This document shows, one piece after another, positions 11,233-21,960 of a DNA stretch of 64,000 bases. The position numbers were made by a program, and so were the translations under genes. A model generated the notes under the pieces. The model worked only from the letters and a program-made list of their open reading frames with translations, searched no databases and had not been told where the DNA came from. Origin of the DNA: Neoarius graeffei (taxonomy: Eukaryota; Chordata; Actinopteri; Siluriformes; Ariidae); contig NC_083570.1 in the NCBI RefSeq assembly GCF_027579695.1, forward strand, positions 97,789,963 through 97,853,962, in the 5' to 3' direction. Positions within the stretch are counted from its first letter, which is position 1, and every line of letters starts with the position of its first letter.

Positions 11233-11240
<8 letters not shown>
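10876..11240. repeat. Right arm of the inverted duplication, inner part
   Basis: Inverted copy of 9545-9884, including a (TG)n run at about 11107-11138 and GACCTTGTCCCCATTAATGA. The arm is interrupted after the (AAT)n run at 11236-11271 by the LINE-bearing segment and resumes near 15005. Confidence 0.8.
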
Positions 11241-11274
<34 letters not shown>

Positions 11275-11276
<2 letters not shown>

Positions 11277-11395
11277 CTAGAAAAGCACTTGGAGAGTGCA
11301 GACCTCTGCCAAGAATTCTTTAAAAAAATTCCGGGATCCAGAAGGTGATCCGGATCACCGCCAAAATTTAATGGATTGTTACTTGTGCCCACTCA
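11275..11395. repeat. Flank of the LINE: repeat of unknown class (left piece)
   Basis: Contains GATCCAGAAGGTGATCCGGATCACC and ends at a (CACT)n run that forms the LINE tail. Its partner is at 14868-15003, so the LINE seems to have landed inside this older repeat. Confidence 0.45.
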
Positions 11396-14300
11396 CTCAC
11401 TCACTCACTCACTATCCGTTTACGTCATTATGTTCCACCTGGGGGCGGGTATGACGTTGCATGTGAGTATTCACAGCCTTCTTCCAGGCAACCCGGTCAG
11501 TGGCCACTTCCGGGGACAGATGGAATGTCTTCAGGTCGTCAGCGACCACCTTGGCCCACGTCTTCCTGGGTCTGCCTCTCCTCCTGGTGCCAGCGACCTC
11601 CAACTTCTCAATGTCTGATATTGGGTCAGATGCTCTTTTGGTGTGGCCAAACCACCGAAGCCGTCCATGGCGAAGTGCGGCTTCAAGGGGGACAATTTCA
11701 AGTTTGTCCCAGATACTTGGGCTGGTTTCATCATTGGGGTTCAGGCCACACATCCACCTCAACATAGCCCGCTCATTCCTTTCAAGTCTTGACAGGTCAA
11801 CCTTTTTAGGGGCCCAGCACTCACTTGCGTAGAGCAGGGCACCCCTGACACAGCTACCATAGACTCTACCCCTTGTTCTGAGCGATAAACTCTTGCATGT
11901 CAGCAAAGGGAGCAGCTCCCTGAACTTTCCCCAAGCAGCTCTTACTCTTGCTATTATGGCAGCTTCACAGCCACCACCAGCACAGATGGTATCGCCAAGA
12001 TAGCGGAAGGAATCTACTACTTCAAGGTGTTGCTCGTTCACCATAACATAATCACACGGTCTGCCATCGATTGGGCGAGCTGTACCCCGACATCTGCTAC
12101 ATCTGAACAAGGGATCCGGTGTTAGTCTGCCAGATATGTTGCTGCATTTTTTATGGACCCAGTGGGAGCATCCGTTGCAAAAGATAGAATTACTTCCTAC
12201 ACCCTTCCTGCAAACAGCACAAGGGTGCTTTCCTGAGTCCTTCAGAGAGTTCAAGTTTGGACCGGACATCAGGATTTTTGTCTTACTCATGTTTACACGT
12301 AAACCCTTGGACTCCAGACCAATTTTCCACAGGCGCAGTCTCTCTAGGAGTTCTTCCAGCGAGTCTGAGGAGATGACTAAGTCGTCAGCATACAGAAGCT
12401 CCCAAGGGCAACCAGTACGAAATTCTCGTGAGAGGGCTTCCAGAACTACGATGAAGAGAAATGGGCTCAACACGGAGCCCTGATGAACTCCTTCTTGGAC
12501 CTTGAAGCTGTCACTTACTGAGTTACTGACACAGACCCTACTCGAGGCATTGGAGTACATAGCCTGTACTGTGCTGACAAGACACTCTGGAAGACCCAGA
12601 CGACGCATTGCCCACCAAAGGACATCCCGAGGGACGCGATCAAAAGCCTTCTCTAGATCTATGAAGGCAAAGTACAAGTTCTTTTCTTTGGCTAGATATT
12701 TCTCTTGCAACTGGCGGACAATAAAAATTGCATCGGTTGTGCTCCGCCCAGGCATGAAACCAAATTGCATCTCATTGATGGACACTAGCTCGCGGGCAAT
12801 ATTCTCTACCACTCTCTCAACTACTTTCAGGCAGTGCTCCGTCAACTTTAGACCCCTGTAGTTTCCTCTATCGAGCGCGTCACCCTTGCCTTTGTACAGA
12901 TTGATGATATAACTCATATCCCAGTCTACTGGGATCTTTTTCTCAGCTATGATCGCGTTTGCTAGGCTGCACAACACAGGGATGCTAACCTCTTCAGACG
13001 CCTTAACCATTTCTGCCACTATACCGGATGGGCCAGGAGCTTTGCCCAGCTTCATTTTGCATAAGGCATTAGCCACCATTTCAGATGTTACCAGAATTGG
13101 CGGGCCCTCAACAGGATAGGCAGGTGTGAGATCTTCACGGGACCATGGAAACTCCACATTTAATAGATGGCTATAATGCTCTTTCCAAGCCTTCTTCTTT
13201 GCATCATCAGTGAGTGAGATGTGCCCTTGATCGTCCCTAACACAGCACTCACCCACAACATCCCTGCTCTCCCTCTTAATTTGCTTGGCGATTTTGAAAA
13301 TATCCATATTATCTTTCACAACACTTGCAAATTTAACTGCCTCTGCTCTTTTCTTGGCTGCATGGACTGTTTTCTTTGCGGTGTGTTTAGCACTTAGATA
13401 GTCTTGTTTGCTACCACCCCTCTTCCAAGCTTTATAAAGACGCCTTTTCTCCTCAATCGCAGCACTAACAGTGTCATCCCACCACCACGTCTGTTTCCTC
13501 CAATTTCCTTTCTTAGAGTAGCCACAGGTCTTTTCACCTACAGATAGGAGGCTACCTTTTAAGGACTGCCAAGTGTCTTCTACTGTTGCCATGGACAAGC
13601 CATCTAACTCTGCCCTTACCCCATTAAGGAAATCATTCCTTACACTATGATCTCTCAGCTTCCAAACACGAAGCTTAGGGGTAAAAACATGCCTCTTTTT
13701 CTTGCTAAACTTCAAGGAAATATCACATAGTAGGAGCTTATGCTGCAGGGCACATTCTTCATTTGGGACAACTTTAGTATTGATGACATGCTTAAAGTTG
13801 CATCTTCTAGTCAGAATATAATCTACCTGTGTTGAGGAAACACCAGACTGATATGTAATCAGATGGCTTGCCCTCTTCTGAAACAGGGAGTTGTTAATTA
13901 CCAAATCGTTTGCCACTGCAAAATCAAGAATCCTCACTCCCTCTGGGTTACGCTCACCATAACCAAAACCGCCATGAACACCTTCATATCCTTCAGACTT
14001 ACATCCAATGTGGCCATTAAAATCCCCACAAAGGAACAAGGTCTCAGATTCGGCAATCTTCGAAACTTCACAAAACAGCTCATCGTAGAAAGAGTCCTTA
14101 ACCCCATCGTCTAGTCCTACCTGGGGGGCATATATGGAAAAAACGGTCAGGATGGTAGAATCGACATTGACCTTAATGGCACAGATATGATCAGAGACCC
14201 TTCTAACCTCCAGGACATGCTCCACCCACTTTTACGCAAGTAGGATACCTACACCACCTGTACCATTTTCGTTGCCAGACCAAAAGAACTTATATCTGGT

Positions 14301-14867
14301 GTCTTTACCAGCAATCATACGTGCAGAAGAACCTCTCCACCTTGTCTCTTGCAAACAACATATATCAATCTTTCTCCTAGATACAGTTTCTACCACTTCT
14401 CCACTTCTTCCTCTCATTGTACCAACATTCAAAGTTGATATACGCAAATTTTGACGTGGCCGCTTGATGTCGATCTGGTGGTGCCCACATCTAACACCAT
14501 CCCTACCGTTAACGACACTCCTAACACTAGGAGCCCCGTTTACACTAATACTCTGTGAAACTACTACCATGATTAACAAATGAAGCAGGTTTTTACGGTT
14601 GGATGCCCTTCCTAACACCAACCTAGTATTCACAGCAACTAGGAAGCTGGGTGCCAAGGGATTGCTAAGACAGGGATGGGGAGAACTGGTTTTAAGGCGC
14701 CAGCGACCCGCCTTTCGCCCATCCTCCTGTTGGTTCCGAACAGTTCTGCCACGTGAAGGCCAGGAGGCGGACTTGGTTGTCAGAGGCTGTATTTTGCGCT
14801 GAGCCATTGGGGCATTTTGTAAGCTGGTAGGACAAATGCCCAGTACAGCCACCCCGGCGATAACAAC
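11396..14867 (-). mobile_element. RTE-like LINE, nearly full length
   Basis: A minus-strand non-LTR retrotransposon with a single large reading frame (endonuclease plus reverse transcriptase) and a 3' tail of (GAGT)n repeats at about 11396-11413. The 5' sequence near 14800-14870 precedes the frame. It lies inside an older repeat, which in turn lies inside the right arm of the inverted duplication. The clade call (RTE-like) rests on architecture and short microsatellite tail, not a tree. Confidence 0.75.
11412..14852 (-). pseudogene. LINE endonuclease-reverse transcriptase, one in-frame stop
   Basis: Two frames in the same phase (206 and 937 residues) are separated by a single TAA at 14232-14234. 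The upstream part holds the AP-endonuclease start (STLNVGTM, CLQETRW). The downstream part holds GDFNGHIG and DYILTRR, then reverse transcriptase motifs: GKAPGPSGI, NYRGLKL, GFMPGRSTTDAIF, FIDLEKAFDRVP, VHQGSVLSP and the catalytic YADD near residue 610. A PHD-like C4HC3 finger follows (residues about 664-712, with CAVC, CNGC, HWVHKKC and CSRC). The C-terminal region ends with a tRNA-synthetase-like RRRGRPRKTW. Function would be target-primed insertion. Apart from the stop it appears undamaged, so the copy is young. The exact start is uncertain. Confidence 0.85.
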
Positions 14868-15003
14868 CCATTAGAACCAAACCTCTGGAAAAAATTTCAG
14901 AGCAATCCGTTCATAACTTTTTTCCGTAATGTTGCTAAAAGACAAACCAACAAACAAACAAACAAACCAACGCTACCGAAAACGTAACCTCCTTGGTGGA
15001 GGT
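14868..15003. repeat. Flank of the LINE: repeat of unknown class (right piece)
   Basis: Includes a (AAAC)n-like run and the short hairpin ACCTCCTTGGTGGAGGT at 14988-15004. This hairpin ending, next to a GCAACATTACGG-type block, resembles a repeat type seen again near 62170. Confidence 0.45.
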
Positions 15004-15059
15004 AATAATAATAATAATAATCTGTTAATTTTCAGTTTTCCCTTTTGTAAAGCAGTGTC

Positions 15060-15183
15060 CCAAAAAGTAACTGTGTGTGTTTGACCTTGTCCAAAATAAT
15101 ACTAAATAAAATATTCAGGAATAATAATAATAACTGTTTAATTTTTATGTAATAATTTTTATAAAGCAGTCACTCCAAAAAAG

Positions 15184-15238
<55 letters not shown>

Positions 15239-15373
15239 ATTGACCTTGTCTCCTTTTCATGACCAAAAGAATACTAAATAAAATATTCAGGAATAATAAT
15301 AATAAATGTTTAATTTTTATGTAATAATTTTTATAAAGCAGTGACTCCAAAAAAAGTTGTGTATGGAGAGATA

Positions 15374-15404
<31 letters not shown>

Positions 15405-15538
15405 CGTGCGTGAGAGATTTACCTTGTCTCCTTTTCATGACCAAAATAATACTAAATATTCAGGAATAATAATAATAATAACTTTAATTTTTATGTAATA
15501 ATTTTTATAAAGCAGTGACTCCAAAAAAAGTTGTGTGC

Positions 15539-15569
<31 letters not shown>

Positions 15570-15742
15570 AGATTGACCTTGTCTCCTTTTCATGACCAAA
15601 ATAATACCAAGTAAAATATTCAGGAATAATAATAATAATAATAATAATAACTGTTTAATTTTTATGTAATAATTTTTATAAAGCAGTGACTCCAAAAAAA
15701 GTTGTGTGTGTGTGTGCGTGCGTGTGTGTGTATATGGAGAGA

Positions 15743-15805
<63 letters not shown>

Positions 15806-16048
15806 ATTGACCTTGTCTCCTTTTCATGACCAAAATAATACCAAGTAAAATATTCAGGAATAATAATAATAATAACTGTTTAATTTTTATGTAATAATTT
15901 TTATAAAGCAGTGACTCCAAAAAAAGTTGTGTGTGTGTGTGCATGTGTGTGTATATGGAGAGATAGTGTGTGTGTGTGTGTGTGTGTGTGAGATTGACCT
16001 TGTCTCCTTTTCATGACCAAAATAATACCAAGTAAAATATTCAGGAAT
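15060..16048. repeat. Minisatellite with embedded (TG)n runs
   Basis: Five to six tandem units of about 157-232 bp. Each has GACCTTGTCTCCTTTTCATG, an AATATTCAGGAATAAT block, TTTATGTAATAATTTTTATA, GCAGTGACTCC and a variable (TG)n tract. Anchors occur near 15084, 15242, 15420, 15575, 15807 and 15996. Length differences come mostly from the (TG)n and (AAT)n parts. The same unit appears once or twice, inverted, at 9200-9540. Confidence 0.85.
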
Positions 16049-16431
16049 AGGCGGCACGGTGGTGTAGTGGTTACCGCTGTCGCCTCACAGCAAGAAGGTC
16101 CTGGGTTCGAGCCCCGTGGCCGGCGAGGGCCTTTCTGTGCGGAGTTTGCATGTTCTCCCCGTGTCCGCATGGGTTTCCTCCGGGTGCTCCGGTTTCCCCC
16201 ACAGTCCAAAGACATGCAGGTTAGGTTAACTGGTGACTCTAAATTGACCGTAGGTGTGAATGTGAGTGTGAATGGTTGTCTGTGTCTATGTGTCAGCCCT
16301 GTGATGACCTGGCGACTTGTCCAGGGTGTACCCCGCCTTTCGCCCATAGTCAGCTGGGATAGACTCCAGCTCGCCTGCGACCCTGTAGAAGGATAAAGCG
16401 GCTAGAGATAATGAGATGAGATGAGATGAGA
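16049..16431 (+). repeat. V-SINE copy 2
   Basis: Full head, core and tail. Target duplication ATATTCAGGAATA is seen before (about 16037) and after (about 16431) the insert, so it landed in a minisatellite unit. Confidence 0.92.
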
Positions 16432-16461
16432 TATTCAGGAATAATAATAATAATTACACAT

Positions 16462-16826
16462 ATCATCTCTAGCCGCTTTATCCTGTTCTACAGGGTCGCA
16501 GGCGAGCTGGAGCCTATCCCAGCTGACTACGGGCGAAAGGCGGGGTACACCCTGGACAAGTCGCCAGGTCATCACAGGGCTGACACATAGACACAGACAA
16601 CCATTCACACTCACATTCACACCTACGGTCAATTTAGAGTCACCAGTTAACCTAACCTGCATGTCCTTGGACTGTGGGGGAAACCGGAGCACCCGGAGGA
16701 AACCCACGCGGACACGGGGAGAACATGCAAACTCCGCACAGAAAGGCCCTCGCCGGCCCCGGGGCTCGAACCCGGACCTTCTTGCTGTGAGGCGACAGCG
16801 CTAACCACTACACCACCGTGCCGCCT
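16462..16826 (-). repeat. V-SINE copy 3
   Basis: Reverse orientation, 30 bp from copy 2, so the two tails face each other. It is bordered by (AAT)n runs that hide any duplication. Confidence 0.92.
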
Positions 16827-16913
16827 AATAATAATAATAATACACATCACTGTTTAATTTTTTTTTTAGTGTGTGTGTGTGTGTGTGTGTGTGTATGATA
16901 GTGTGTGTGTTAC

Positions 16914-17219
16914 CTCAGTGACGACAGTGCTGCGGTAGCGCGCGCTGCTGTACTCCCACCCGCTCACACACGGCTCGCTGCTGCCGTTCACGCGCTGCTC
17001 GCACCCGCTGCCGGTGTCGCGCGCGCCGATCTTCACTCCTGCGTGGCTCGCGTTCGCCGACCTGCAGCGGAAGTCCGGTGTGTCCGCGAGGAAGACCATG
17101 GCCATGCCCGTGTACCCGTTCGGCACAATGCTGAGGCTGAGCAGGAGGAACACGGTGAGCTGGAACGGGCCCCGGTCCCCCAGGAACGCCGTCAGGTCTT
17201 CATAACCCGGGGCCGCCAT
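16914..17219 (-). CDS. SLC22 organic cation/carnitine transporter, exon 1
   Basis: The 102 residues from the ATG match the start of the SLC22 (OCT/OCTN) family: a short cytoplasmic head (YEDLTAFLGDRGPFQ), a first membrane helix (residues about 19-45) with PNGYTGM, then the large extracellular loop with cysteines 52, 73 and 84 and N-glycosylation sites at Asn56 and Asn78. The exon ends ...STVVTE, where family members also have an intron, at a phase-0 GT donor (GAG|GTAACA). A (TG)n repeat begins at once in the intron. CpG density is high. The next exon, which normally starts WNLVC, was not found in the 16.9 kb downstream. The product would be a plasma-membrane carrier; SLC22A4/5-like is the best guess. 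Confidence 0.85.
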
Positions 17220-17290
17220 GAGCGCGAGAACAGCCGCAGCGCACAGCTGGAAACTGCACGGGAGCGCCAGTCACAATGAGTCACTGATAC
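16920..17290 (-). promoter_or_regulatory. CpG-rich first exon and 5' flank
   Basis: CpG dinucleotides are frequent here and rare elsewhere in the window. This matches a CpG-island promoter for the SLC22 gene. No TATA box was identified. Confidence 0.45.
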
Positions 17291-17331
17291 AGGTGCGGAT
17301 TATTATTATCATTATTATTATTATTATTATC

Positions 17332-17372
17332 ATCATCTCATAATCTCTAGCCGCTTTATCCCGCTCTATTAA
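17332..17372 (-). repeat. V-SINE tail fragment
   Basis: Short match to the reversed SINE tail (TCTCTAGCCGCTTTATCC) next to an (ATT)n run. Confidence 0.55.
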
Positions 17373-18028
17373 CAACATGATTCAGGAAATACTACTACTG
17401 TATTATTATAAAGGATAACATCCTTCCCCTGGACTACATTTTATTTCTTTTTGTTTATTTAGCTTTATTTCTGAGAAAAAAAAAATCCTCCTCCTTTAGT
17501 GTTATAGTAAAGAACAGCAGAGTAAACATCTCACCATTCATTCACTGCTGTTTATTCTATCTGGCTGCTCTAAAGTCCATTATAGAAAGGTTAAGTTTGG
17601 TAATGTATTTACGGTACATAAAAATAGATAAACAGCCATTGTATTCAATTCAATTCAATTCAATTCTAGACAGGGGAGAACAAAAAAAATCTTGTTACTT
17701 ACTGTCATTAATAAGAAAACGTAGTGTGCACATGAACTTCCGTTGTGTTTATATTTTAACTGGACCAGTAGAAGGAGGCTTCAAACCCCAACAGCCTGGT
17801 GGTTACCGTAAAACACCGTATATACACACACACACACACATCCTACATCCCCTAGCTCAGGGCTATTCAAGTACATTTGCAGGCGGGCCAAACTAGAAAA
17901 TTACAAATTTTGTGAGGGCCAGACAGACAATTAACATAAAATTGATATCAGCTAAAGGCAATTAAAATATACTATACTAAGGTACATAATATATGAAATA
18001 AAATAAGGTACATTATATTTCATAATAA

Positions 18029-18404
18029 GGGCGGCACGGTGGTGTAGTGGTTAGCGCTGTCGCCTCACAGCAAGAAGGTCCGGGTTCAAGCCCCGTGGCC
18101 GGCGAGGGCCTTTCTGTGCGGAGTTTGCATGTTCTCCCCGTGTCCGCGTGGGTTTCCTCCGGGTGCTCCGGTTTCCCCCACAGTCCAAAGACATGCAGGT
18201 TAGGTTAACTGGTGACTCTAAATTGAGCGTAGGTGTGAATGTGAGTGTGAATGGTTGTCTGTGTCTATGTGTCAGCCCTGTGATGACCTGGCGACTTGTC
18301 GAGGGTGTACCCCGCCTCTCGCCCATAGTCAGCTGGGATAGGCTCCAGCTTGCCTGCGACCCTGTAGAAGGATAAAGCGGCTAGAGATAATGAGATGAGA
18401 TGAG
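18029..18404 (+). repeat. V-SINE copy 4
   Basis: Inserted in the hAT element, flanked by a perfect 14-bp duplication ATATTTCATAATAA (18015-18028 and 18405-18418). Confidence 0.94.
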
Positions 18405-18419
18405 ATATTTCATAATAAA

Positions 18420-18900
18420 GGAAAAGAATAATGAAAAATGTTACATTTTTTAATAAATGAAGACATTTTTGGTCAACAATCATTTTGTCAACAACCGCCA
18501 GCATGCAGTCTTTAATAGTCTCTGACTCGGTGAAGGGTCTTTTTTTTTTTCTTGTCAGTATCCACGCCATTCGTAGAGATGCAATAAAAGCTCTCTCTTG
18601 TTCTGTGCAAAAGCCACCAATTGCACGCTGACTTTGTTCAAAAGAAGTTACCAGTCTGTCTATTCTCCTTCGTCTCTCCTCGGAGCCCTCTCGGTATTGC
18701 TCAGAAAATGAAGCATGTTTTGTTGTAAAATGTCTCTTCACGTTGTACTCTTTGGCCACAGCTACAGATTCGTTGCACAATAAACACGCAGGTCTATCGC
18801 TTGCCGTAGTTGGCAAAGTAAATAAGTACTTTTCAGTCCATTCGCTTTGAAATTTACGGTTTTCTCTGTCAACTTTGCGATGTTGCTTGGACAGCGCCAT
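18420..18900 (-). pseudogene. hAT transposase N-terminal fragment with BED-type finger
   Basis: From a plausible Met at 18898-18900 the frame gives a start (MALSKQHRKVDRENRKF) and a zinc finger, CLLC...KRHFTTKHA. An acidic/basic helix (YREGSEERRRRIDRLVTSF) and the segment GGFCTEQERAFIASLRMAWIL follow. This resembles the hAT proteins related to GTF2IRD2/ZBED-type domesticated genes. The catalytic and dimerisation regions are deleted, and the frame runs out into spacer and V-SINE sequence. Confidence 0.7.
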
Positions 18901-19475
18901 GTTGCCACTGCTATAGCTGCATGGAGTGTCACATCGCGAGAATCGGCGAGAATGAGTGTTTGTCACCATGGAGACGACCTGTATTCTGGTCTGTGCCAGA
19001 GCGGTAGAGAAAACTGTGCACCGCGGCAGATATGTAGATATGTTTTTTGTTTTGTTTTAAAAAATCTGCCGCGGGCCGGATTAAATTTCAATCGGGCCAA
19101 TTTTGCCCCCGGGCCGCTATTTGAATAGGCCTGCCCTAGCTCCTTCTAAACCCTCAAACAGCCTTTGAAAAAGTGAGGACCAGCCAAAACGTCCCAACTT
19201 TCCAAAAATGTCATGGTAAAAAAATGTATTCCGGTCTTCAATATGTAGCAAATACAAGTGTACACACACGCTTCTGTTTCTAGCAAAGTCAAGTCAACTT
19301 TATTGTCAAATATGCTATACATGCTCGACATACAGCACAGATGAAATTTCAGTCTTCTCTGACCCACGGTGCAAACAGGCAATGCAATAAATAAAAATAG
19401 AATAATTGAAATAAATAATATAAACAGTATGAACACTCTAGATAAGAACTAGACATAGACTAAACACTCATATAT

Positions 19476-19852
19476 GGGCGGCACGGTGGTGTAGTGGTTA
19501 GCGCTGTCGCCTCACAGCAAGAAGGTCCGGGTTCGAGCCCCGTGGCCGGCGAGGGCCTTTCTGTGTGGAGTTTGCATGTTCTCCCCGTGTCCGCGTGGGT
19601 TTCCTCCGGGTGCTCCGGTTTCCCCCACAGTCCAAAGACATGCAGGTTAGGTTAACTGGTGACTCTAAATTGACCGTAGGTGTGAATGTGAGTGTGAATG
19701 GTTGTCTGTGTCTATGTGTCAGCCCTGTGATGACCTGGCGACTTGTCCAGGGTGTACCCCGCCTTTCGCCCGTAGTCAGCTGGGATAGGCTCCAGCTTGC
19801 CTGCGACCCTGTAGAACAGGATAAAGCGGCTACAGATAATGAGATGAGATGA
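19476..19852 (+). repeat. V-SINE copy 5
   Basis: Complete copy with tRNA-like head, core and GATGAGAT tail. A short TATAT duplication is possible but weak. Confidence 0.92.
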
Positions 19853-19862
19853 TCTATATATA

Positions 19863-20390
19863 CACTACCATTCAAAAGTTTGGGGTCACTTTGAAATGTG
19901 CTTATTTTTGAAAGAAAAGCACTGTTCTTTTCAATGAAGATCACTTTAAACTAATCAGAAATCCACTCTATACATTGCTAATGTGGTAAATGACTATTCT
20001 AGCTGCAAATGTCTGGTTTTTGGTGCAATATCTCCATAGGTGTATAGAGGCCCATTTCCAGCAACTCTCACTCCAGTGTTCTAATGGTACAATGTGTTTG
20101 CTCATTGCCTCAGAAGGCTAATGGATGATTAGAAAACCCTTGTACAATCATGTTAGCACAGCTGAAAACAGTTGAGCTCTTTAGAGAAGCTATAAAACTG
20201 ACCTTCCTTTGAGCAGATTGAGTTTCTGGAGCGTCACATTTGTGGAGTCGATTAAATGCTCAAAATGGCCAGAAAAATGTCTTGACTATATTTTCTATTC
20301 ATTTTACAACTTATGGTGGTAAATAAAAGTGTGACTTTTCATGGAAAACACAAAATTGTCTGGGTGACCCCAAACTTTTGAACGGCAGTG
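19863..20390. mobile_element. Tc1-related MITE, copy a
   Basis: 528 bp between TA dinucleotides, with inverted ends CACTACCATTCAAAAGTTTG and complement. Other copies are at 35666-36197 and 49346-49873 and are about 95 per cent alike by eye. No coding frame. Confidence 0.85.
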
Positions 20391-20560
20391 TATATAAATT
20401 GGAGCAAATAAACAGTCAAGGGCACTTGAGGTATAGCAGGTAAACATGAAATAAGCCGTATAAACAGTAAACTAATAGCTGTTAAGGTGAGGTAGTGCGG
20501 AATAGTGCAAAGACATACCCTGTCAATATTTACTGCAAAGTAAGATTACCTAATGGATTA

Positions 20561-21164
20561 CCACTGATACATTTTATACTGTACATTACGGTAAATTAGA
20601 GGACCATAAGTTTTCCTAAATATAAGAAAACATGTCACTTGTAATAATAAATAAGAAAAGAGTCCATTAGTGTCACTTCCACAGTGTGTACATTTTAACT
20701 CAGACAGATGTGTGTTTGTTGCTTACCGTAAACCACTGTATATACGCACAGCCCAGTTTCTACCAGTATCATTACACCAGTGTTTCCCTAACTAGGAGTC
20801 ATGATCACACTTGCAGTTGCTTGATTTACTAATGAGGTCATGAGAGAAATTCAAAAATGCCCCTTTCCTTCCCATTAATTGAAACTAATGGACAAATTTC
20901 CCCGTCCATCTGTCTCCGCAAAACAAACTAGTGCCATGTGTTAAATCACACTATTCTAGACCCGTGTTGAGCACTAATACTTACTTTTTACTTTGGTTTT
21001 CTACATGCATAAAGACTTTTGTATATCAGGTCTGAGTTTTCAATTAAAATAATGTTGACATGACAATTACAATGGTGCTGAATTAAATCTATGACGTATG
21101 CAAAGATTCTCTATTGTTAATTCTATAAAATGCTAAAATCATACGGCTATAAATAAAATAAAAG
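20561..21164. other. AT-rich unassigned sequence
   Basis: No supported gene, RNA or repeat was seen before the minisatellite starts. Confidence 0.25.
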
Positions 21165-21960
21165 TGTAACATTATGAAGTGTAATGATGTCATGATGAAA
21201 TAAATGTGACCTCATAAAAAAGTGTCATGGATTAAATGTCACTTTGAAATAAATGTGACATTATGAAATAATTGTGACATTGTGAAATATGTTTCTATGA
21301 ACTTACTGACATTTATGAAGGATCATTAAGAAATAAATATCATGATGAAATAATTGACATTATGAAGCATCATTATGAAATAAATGCGAACCCGTCAAAA
21401 AAGTGTCATTAATGTCCCTATGAAATAAACATGACATTATGAAGTGTCATTATGAAATAAGTGTGACATTATGAAAGAAGTGTGACATTATGAAGCGTCA
21501 TTATGAAATAAATGTGACATTGTGAAGTGTCATTATGAAATGAATATCATGAAATAAAAGTGGCATTATGAAATGTCATTATGAAAATTATGAAATAATT
21601 GACATTTTGAAAAACATCATTGTGAAATAAATTTGAGATTATGAAGTGTCATTATGAAATAAATGTGAAATTATGAAGTGGCATTATGAAATAAATGTGA
21701 AATTATGAAGTGGCATTATGAAATAAATACTGTGAAATAAATGTGAGATTATGAACTGTCACTATGAAATATTATTGTGAAATAAATGTGACATTATGAA
21801 GTGTCACTGTGAAATAAATATGAGCTTATGAAGTGTCATTATGAAATAAATATTATTGTGAAATAAATGTGAGATTATGAAGTGTTATTATGGAATAAAT
21901 ATTACTGTGAAATAAATGAGACATTATGAAGTGTCATTCTGAAATAATTGTGACATGGTG
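21165..21960. repeat. AT-rich minisatellite, about 31-bp unit
   Basis: More than twenty degenerate units built on GAAATAAATGTGACATTATG plus AAGTGTCATTAT. Each unit contains the dyad TGACA ... TGTCA, so single strands could fold. Some units have lost one half of the dyad. Confidence 0.85.

Larger units (their letters stand above)
17858..19133 (-). mobile_element. hAT element with 8-bp target duplication
   Basis: The direct repeat CCCTAGCT flanks the element (17850-17857 and 19134-19141). Inverted ends are CAGGGCTATTCAA and its complement with one change. It carries only the N-terminal part of a transposase on the minus strand and a V-SINE, so it is non-autonomous. Confidence 0.88.
19284..20560. 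repeat. Old repeat split by a V-SINE and a MITE
   Basis: The pieces 19284-19475 and 20391-20560 look like one older repeat beginning AAGTCAAGTCAACTTTATTG, which resembles a reversed LINE 3' end common in teleosts. Class uncertain. Confidence 0.35.

Noticed and set aside
15159..15944. Frames rich in HTHTHT and Thr-His repeats near 15.2-16.0 kb
   Set aside because: They are translations of (TG)n/(CA)n microsatellite inside the minisatellite and have no protein support.
21165..21960. CRISPR-like array
   Set aside because: The units are contiguous degenerate repeats without unique spacers, and the DNA is from a vertebrate. It is a minisatellite.
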